Origin: CAZGMN01 sp964645765 | GTDB taxonomy: Bacteria > Acidobacteriota > Aminicenantia > Aminicenantales > Aminicenantaceae | DNA: 64,000 bases | Assembly (NCBI GenBank): GCA_964645765.1 | Contig: CAZYBE010000005.1 | Coordinates: forward strand, 51,958 to 115,957 | Reading direction: 5' to 3' | In this document: piece after piece, positions 59,100 through 64,000 of the stretch | How positions within the stretch are numbered: the first letter of the stretch is position 1 | Layout: every line of letters starts with the position of its first letter | The notes under the pieces: model-generated | The model's database searches: none | What the model saw: only the letters and a program-made list of their open reading frames with translations | Told to the model about the DNA's origin: nothing | Position numbers and translations under genes: made by a program

Positions 59100-59133
59100 T
59101 ATTAAGCAAAAAAGCAGAAGGAAGGAGAGGGCC

Positions 59134-61413
59134 TTGAAGTGCGGAAAATGTCAATTTGAAAACCCGGCAGATACGCGATTCTGTAGCAACTGTGGAACTC
59201 AGATTCGCCCGTCAGCAGAAGCTTATGTTTCAACCACAGAAACCCTCTCTGATTTCCCTAAAGAGATGACCAGAGGAAGCCTTTTTGCTGATAGGTATGA
59301 AGTTATAGAAGAGCTTGGCAGAGGAGGAATGGGGAAAGTCTACAGAGTATTTGACAGGAAAATAGACGAAGAAATGGCGCTGAAGCTTTTAAGGCCTGAG
59401 ATAGCCTCTGATATGACGACAATCACTCGCTTCAAGAATGAGCTCAAATTTGCCCGCAAGATTATCCACAAGAATGTCTGTCGCACGTATGACCTCAATG
59501 AAGATAAAGGAATTCATTTCATCACCATGGAGTATGTGCCTGGCGAAGATTTAAAGAATCTAATCGGGAGAATAGGTCAACTGACTGCGGGAAAGGCCAT
59601 TTTTATTGCCAGGCAGATATGCGAGGGTTTGGCTGAAGCCCATAAACTTGATGTTGTCCACCGTGATTTAAAGTCACAGAACATCATGGTTGATAGAGTA
59701 GGGAATGCGCACATTATGGACTTTGGAATAGCTCGTTCCCTCAGGGCCGATGGAATAACAACTGGCGGAGTCATTGTTGGCACTCCGCACTACATGTCTC
59801 CTGAACAGGTGGAAGGCAAAGAAGTTGACCAGCGCTCAGATATTTATGCTCTTGGGGTAATCCTTTTTGAAATGTTGACTGGGAGGCTTCCCTTTGAAGG
59901 TGATACTCCAATAGTGGTTGCCGTGAAACACAAGACGGAGCCCCCTCCAAACCCTAGGAAGTTTAATCCTCAATTGTCTGAAGAACTCAGCCAGGTGATA
60001 CTCAAATGCTTGGAAAAGAACAAGAACAAAAGATATCAGACGGTTGAAGAAGTCATGAATGAGCTGGACAGGATAAAAAGAGAGCTTCCCACTACAGATA
60101 GAGTTCTTCCAGAAATAAAGTTTGAGGTTGGAGCTCAGAGAAAGCATATTGTTCCAACAATTCTTATCATAGCTACTATCCTTATGATTGCTGGCTATTT
60201 CTTTTATGAAAAATTTCTGCACAAAGAAACGAAAGAGAAGGAGGCTAAACCGGCTGGGATTACAACCCAAACAATTCAAACACCTAACCAGGCGGCTCCT
60301 CAAACAGGTCACCTGGAAATTAATTCTACTCCAGAAGGAGCGGATGTTTACATCAATGACAAGCAAGAAGGAATAACTCCGTTTAAAAGTGAGCTTCCAT
60401 CAGGAAATTATAAAATTAGCATAAAAAAATCACCTGGGTATGAAGAGAAAGCAGATATATTAGAGCTAAAAGCAGGTGAGTCATATTTAAAGAATTATAT
60501 TTTAGTTGCCCAAACTGTCTCGAAAGAGCCGAGCACGGCTGGATTGGCCAATTTTGAAATCAGCTCGAACCCCGCTGGAGCAGACGTTTATATAAACGGA
60601 AAGCAAGAAGGAATAACGCCTTTTAATCGAAGGCTTTCTGTTGGGACTCATAGAATAAGGATAAAAAAATCCCCTGAATACAAAGAATTAACAGATGTTC
60701 TCATTGTCAAGGATGATAAGCCAATTTCAAAGAACTACAGTTTAGTTCCGGTGTATTTCCTAATCTTAAAAACAGATCCCTCAGGGACTGATGTAAGTAT
60801 TGATGGTAGCTACATAGGAAAGACGCCAATAGAGATAGAATTGCAAAATAACACATGCCGCTTAAGAATAAAAAAGGGCGAGGAGTGGTCGAGTATTGAT
60901 GAAGTTTTAACTTTAAAGCCAGGATTAAACAACTTACAACGAGCTTTGAAAAGTATAAGTTATACCTTAAATGTATCAACAAACCCTCCCGGAACTAGTA
61001 TATTCATTGGCGACGTATTTATGGGAATTTCCCCTCTGAGGATTTCGAATTTATCCGGGACGTACAATATTAGAATCGAAAAAGAGGGCTATAAGGCGAT
61101 AAAGGAAACTATTATTGTCAAATCTGATGGCAATAAATTTTATGATATGGTTAAAATCAAAGTTGAATTTGTAAAAATTAGGTTTAAAGCTAATCCATAT
61201 GCTGATGTTTATATAGATGGGAAGCTAATTGGAGAAGTTCCTCCCATAAGAATTCAAGAAGTTGAAGAAGGAAAACATAAGATTGAATTTGTTTCAACTT
61301 CGCTGAATAAAAAATACATGGTCGAGGTGGAAACTAAAGCTGGCGAAAATGTAGAAATCCGGATGAACATGGAAACAGGGGAATATAAGGTAGATAGGAT
61401 TAATTTAACATGA
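59134..61413 (+). CDS. PEGA-repeat Ser/Thr protein kinase with N-terminal zinc ribbon
   Basis: 759 residues from TTG 59134, placed by GGAAGGAGAGGG and by the zinc ribbon that follows (C-x2-C at residues 3 and 6, C-x2-C at 17 and 20). A Hanks-type kinase domain (about 55-315) has the glycine loop LGRGGMGKVY, the ATP lysine in MALKLL (Lys84), the catalytic HRDLKSQN (Asp178), DFGIAR and YMSPEQ in the activation region. One membrane helix follows (VPTILIIATILMIAGYFF, about 339-358), then five extracytoplasmic PEGA domains (about 393, 473, 542, 613 and 679) with motifs such as GADVYINGKQEGITPF. It senses surface or cell-wall state and phosphorylates cytoplasmic targets. The PEGA part is more AT-rich than the neighbours. 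Confidence 0.9.
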   Translation: MKCGKCQFENPADTRFCSNCGTQIRPSAEAYVSTTETLSDFPKEMTRGSLFADRYEVIEELGRGGMGKVYRVFDRKIDEEMALKLLRPEIASDMTTITRFKNELKFARKIIHKNVCRTYDLNEDKGIHFITMEYVPGEDLKNLIGRIGQLTAGKAIFIARQICEGLAEAHKLDVVHRDLKSQNIMVDRVGNAHIMDFGIARSLRADGITTGGVIVGTPHYMSPEQVEGKEVDQRSDIYALGVILFEMLTGRLPFEGDTPIVVAVKHKTEPPPNPRKFNPQLSEELSQVILKCLEKNKNKRYQTVEEVMNELDRIKRELPTTDRVLPEIKFEVGAQRKHIVPTILIIATILMIAGYFFYEKFLHKETKEKEAKPAGITTQTIQTPNQAAPQTGHLEINSTPEGADVYINDKQEGITPFKSELPSGNYKISIKKSPGYEEKADILELKAGESYLKNYILVAQTVSKEPSTAGLANFEISSNPAGADVYINGKQEGITPFNRRLSVGTHRIRIKKSPEYKELTDVLIVKDDKPISKNYSLVPVYFLILKTDPSGTDVSIDGSYIGKTPIEIELQNNTCRLRIKKGEEWSSIDEVLTLKPGLNNLQRALKSISYTLNVSTNPPGTSIFIGDVFMGISPLRISNLSGTYNIRIEKEGYKAIKETIIVKSDGNKFYDMVKIKVEFVKIRFKANPYADVYIDGKLIGEVPPIRIQEVEEGKHKIEFVSTSLNKKYMVEVETKAGENVEIRMNMETGEYKVDRINLT

Positions 61414-61478
61414 CAATAGAAATTTCATATAAATTTATAAGGAATCCCATGAAATCGGCAAAGTGAGGGATGACCGAG

Positions 61479-64000
61479 ATGAATAAGAAAAAATCTCAAT
61501 CAAGAATCTTGGCGCTTTTTTTAATTTATTCCTTCCTTTTATTCATTACCACAGAAACCATGCCCAGCCAGGTCAATTTTGACTCCGATGAAGAGTTTAA
61601 TCCTGTGGTGAAAGTAAAGGAAGGCAAACAGCAAACTCCGCCTGCACAAAAGGACCGTTTCGAAAGATTAATCAATGAAGGCAAGAAGCTTCTTCAGGAA
61701 GAGATGGATTATGATGGGGCGTTAAAAAGATTCAAAGAAGCCAAAAGCCTGGCGATAACATGTGCACAAAAAGCAGATGCCTTATTTTATATATCTTTGG
61801 CTCATTATGCGACTCTGCAGGAGAAAGGAAATGAAGAATTTTTAAAGACTATAAGGGAGATGATAGAGGCTGATTATAACCGAGAGCTGGATAAGCGTTT
61901 ATGTCCTCCAAAATACATAGAATCATTCCAGGGAATAAAAAAAGAGTACGGAGCGCTGAAGATTCTATCCAAGCCTCCAGGATCAGATGTTTATTTAGAT
62001 GATAGTTTAGAATCTGTGGGAAAGACACCTTTGACAATTGGCCGTAAGGCTGGCTCAGTCAAGGTAAAAGTAAAGCTGGGGCGCAAAGAAAAGCAAGGCA
62101 TCCTCAAGGTCATCGCCGGGAAAGAGACAGCATCAGCAATCTATGTCTTAAAGGGAGGTGCCGGCTTATTATATGTGCTGGCAGGGATAGCCGTGGCAGG
62201 AGGTGCTGGAGCTGCTGTCCTTTTAAAAAGCAAGCCTAAAGAAGAAGGTCCCACCTCAGGCAGCATCCAGGTGAGTTCCAATCCACAAGGAGCGAAAGTC
62301 TATCTTGAGGGAACCGACACTGGACAGACGACAAATTGCACCTTAGTCAATGTCTCTGCAGGGAATCATGCCATAAAGTTAATTAAAGAAGGATACGTAG
62401 ATTACCAGCAGAATGTCTCTGTAACAGCAGGACAGACAGCAACAATTAATGCAACTCTAATTATGCACACCATAACAATAACCAATCCCGCAAGCGGCAC
62501 AGTCTGGACAAAAGGAAAGCAAGTTGAGATAAAATGGCAAACAGGCGGCTCGGTAAGCTTTCAAGGGAACATTAAATCAGGAACGGGGTCAGAATCCTCA
62601 TTATTTCCGGGAACAGATTTATCGCCTTCATTCCAAATAAGAAACTTTCAACCCGATCGTTCAAATCGAACCCTGATGAGGACAAAAAGAGGATTGGAAA
62701 ATCCATTCGCCTCGGAAAATAGTGGAAAAATATTAGATGAATCATTGAGATTTGAAGGTAGTCCAAAGACATTTTCTTCCGTTGCCAAAGAAGACAATAT
62801 TATTCCACCAACAACAAAAAACATTGGAATAATAAAAAGCGACAAAAGCTTTGGGAGCGTTAATTTACCTTTGGCTCATGAGCTTTCTGGTCAAAAATTC
62901 ACACCATTCGGGAATACAGGGTTTTTAAGTATATCAAATGTGAAAATAGACCTTTACAAAGGGACCACTTTAAATCAGACGATTGTCGCAAGTGCTACCA
63001 ATAGCGGCTCTTACACTTGGACGACAGTGCCTACATCTCTTGTTGATGGCTCGGATTACAAACTCAGGATTTCCTGTGCCAGTGATGCTGCAGTTTATGG
63101 TGAAAGCGCTGCATTCAGGATTGAAGAAAAGTCTATAACTGTTACCAGCCCTACGAGTACTACAATTTGGTCTCAGGGTAGTTCAGGGGGCATTACCTGG
63201 ACATCAAAGGGGACGATCAGCAGTGTAAAGATTGACCTCTACAAGGGAACCACTTTAAATCAGACGATTGTCGCCAGTGCTACCAATAGCGGCTCTTACA
63301 CTTGGACGACAGTGCCTACATCTCTTGCTGATGGCTCGGATTACAAAGTAAGAGTGTCTTCTGCCAGCGACTCTGGAATTTACGGCGAAAGTGTAGCATT
63401 CAAGATTGGGGCTAACCCTATTACAATTACTAAACCCACGAGCAGCACAATCTGGAGAACAGGAATTTCAGCTGATATTACCTGGACATCGCAGGGGACG
63501 ATCAGCAGTGTAAAGATTGACCTCTACAAGGGAACCACTTTAAATCAGACGATTGTCGCCAGTGCTACCAATAGCGGCTCTTACACTTGGACGACAGTGC
63601 CTACATCTCTTGCTGATGGCTCGGATTACAAAGTCAGAGTGTCTTCTGCTAGCGACTCTGGAATTTACGGCGAAAGTGCAGCATTCACGATAGAGGCAAA
63701 GTCTCTTACGGTCACGAAACCCACGAGCAGTACATACTGGACTAAGGGAGATTCAGGAGCGGTCGACTGGACATGGACGGGGAATATCAGTTACGTAAAG
63801 ATTGACCTCTATAAGGGGACTGCCTTGAAGAAGAATATTACCACATTTGCCTCGAATAATGGGTCATACACCTGGTGGACAGTGGACAGCACCCTTGAGA
63901 ACGGGACAGATTACAAGGTGAGGGTATCTGACTACAATAATGCTGCGGTTTACGGTGAGAGTGAACAGTTTGAGATAGGGCCGCCCTCGATAACAGTGAC
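61479..64000 (+). CDS. large PEGA-domain protein with C-terminal 95-residue tandem repeats (partial at window end)
   Basis: Read by hand; the frame from ATG 61479 stays open to the window edge, 840 codons and continuing. An ATG three codons upstream is alternative. Order: signal/anchor (about 8-26), helical TPR-like region (65-155), PEGA domain 1 (SKPPGSDVYLDDS, about 164), glycine-rich membrane span (GGAGLLYVLAGIAVAGGAG, about 225-247), PEGA domain 2 (SSNPQGAKVYLEG, about 266), then repeats of 95 residues of the Ser/Thr-rich Kre9-like kind (ITVTSPTST-type start, VKIDLYKG in the middle). Copies begin at 62472, 63135, 63420, 63705 and 63990. It follows the PEGA kinase by 65 bases, probably as its substrate or partner. 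Confidence 0.8.
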   Translation, partial: MNKKKSQSRILALFLIYSFLLFITTETMPSQVNFDSDEEFNPVVKVKEGKQQTPPAQKDRFERLINEGKKLLQEEMDYDGALKRFKEAKSLAITCAQKADALFYISLAHYATLQEKGNEEFLKTIREMIEADYNRELDKRLCPPKYIESFQGIKKEYGALKILSKPPGSDVYLDDSLESVGKTPLTIGRKAGSVKVKVKLGRKEKQGILKVIAGKETASAIYVLKGGAGLLYVLAGIAVAGGAGAAVLLKSKPKEEGPTSGSIQVSSNPQGAKVYLEGTDTGQTTNCTLVNVSAGNHAIKLIKEGYVDYQQNVSVTAGQTATINATLIMHTITITNPASGTVWTKGKQVEIKWQTGGSVSFQGNIKSGTGSESSLFPGTDLSPSFQIRNFQPDRSNRTLMRTKRGLENPFASENSGKILDESLRFEGSPKTFSSVAKEDNIIPPTTKNIGIIKSDKSFGSVNLPLAHELSGQKFTPFGNTGFLSISNVKIDLYKGTTLNQTIVASATNSGSYTWTTVPTSLVDGSDYKLRISCASDAAVYGESAAFRIEEKSITVTSPTSTTIWSQGSSGGITWTSKGTISSVKIDLYKGTTLNQTIVASATNSGSYTWTTVPTSLADGSDYKVRVSSASDSGIYGESVAFKIGANPITITKPTSSTIWRTGISADITWTSQGTISSVKIDLYKGTTLNQTIVASATNSGSYTWTTVPTSLADGSDYKVRVSSASDSGIYGESAAFTIEAKSLTVTKPTSSTYWTKGDSGAVDWTWTGNISYVKIDLYKGTALKKNITTFASNNGSYTWWTVDSTLENGTDYKVRVSDYNNAAVYGESEQFEIGPPSITV
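62472..64000 (+). repeat. 285-bp in-frame tandem repeats, first copy with 378-bp insertion
   Basis: Copies 2, 3 and 4 (63135, 63420, 63705) are exactly 285 bases apart and copy 5 starts at 63990. Copies 2 and 3 are almost identical over about 140 bases (63211-63350 and 63496-63635). Copy 1 (62472-63134) is 663 bases long, that is 285 plus 378 bases, because 126 extra residues sit between WQTGG and ISNVKIDLYKG. Confidence 0.85.

Overview
The window reads as a contiguous piece of a Gram-negative-type, anaerobic, protein/peptide- and sugar-degrading bacterium of moderate GC content. Nearly every second gene encodes an exported protein (lipoprotein signals, plain signal peptides, several twin-arginine leaders), and the peptidase load is high: two S9 prolyl-oligopeptidase-type enzymes, an S46 dipeptidyl peptidase, an M1 aminopeptidase, an intact M24 Xaa-Pro peptidase plus an M24 protein lacking several metal ligands, a gamma-glutamyltransferase and two serine beta-lactamase-fold hydrolases. 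This profile, with PEGA-repeat kinases, CFI-box exported proteins and propeller/AraC regulators, fits Acidobacteriota-like lineages, perhaps Candidatus Aminicenantes. That placement is inference; no rRNA or ribosomal protein is present. No tRNA, rRNA, CRISPR array, transposase or prophage was seen. A 100-N scaffold gap at 53654-53753 shows this is a draft assembly.

Layout. 1-5523 (mostly minus): truncated Tat aldo/keto reductase, DUF362 Tat protein, membrane-anchored DUF6599-like protein, AI-2E family permease, DUF4097 protein. 5774-8512 (minus): a membrane-spanning propeller/Y_Y_Y/AraC regulator whose upstream region holds a cluster of GC-rich hairpins. 8880-13172 (plus): serine hydrolase, then the corrinoid protein/ferredoxin pair HgcA-HgcB (mercury methylation genes) behind a TTGACA promoter, then a Tat-exported M24-fold protein missing metal ligands. 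13326-23722: methyltransferase, a 20-bp inverted repeat, C_GCAxxG_C_C protein, Nudix hydrolase, RlmI-like methyltransferase, two paralogous PD-(D/E)XK nucleases flanking an S9 peptidase and small exported proteins, thioredoxin-reductase-like enzyme. 24116-34684: giant propeller/CFI-box exported protein, second serine hydrolase, Cys-rich ferredoxin, gamma-glutamyltransferase, second S9 peptidase. 34815-42286: NTF2-like lipoprotein, RraA-like protein, GH3 glycosidase, NAD-epimerase, S46 peptidase. 42679-49933: a compact metabolic cluster (DapA-family aldolase, dihydroorotate-dehydrogenase-like protein, class III aminotransferase, enolase-superfamily epimerase, TPR lipoprotein, two amidohydrolases). 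50042-59009: NHL-repeat protein, M24 and M1 peptidases, membrane protein, PLP decarboxylase, DUF1460 protein. 59134-64000: a PEGA-repeat Ser/Thr kinase followed by a large PEGA protein with exact 285-bp tandem repeats running off the window.

The most notable content is the hgcAB pair: HgcA has the corrinoid-domain cap-helix cysteine and the five-helix membrane domain, but its cap motif reads NVWCSAGA instead of the usual NVWCA(A/G)GK, and HgcB ends with one rather than two C-terminal cysteines. A second theme is a dispersed palindrome, AAAAAGGGGAC-N-GTCCCCTTTTT, in at least six intergenic copies of varying decay.
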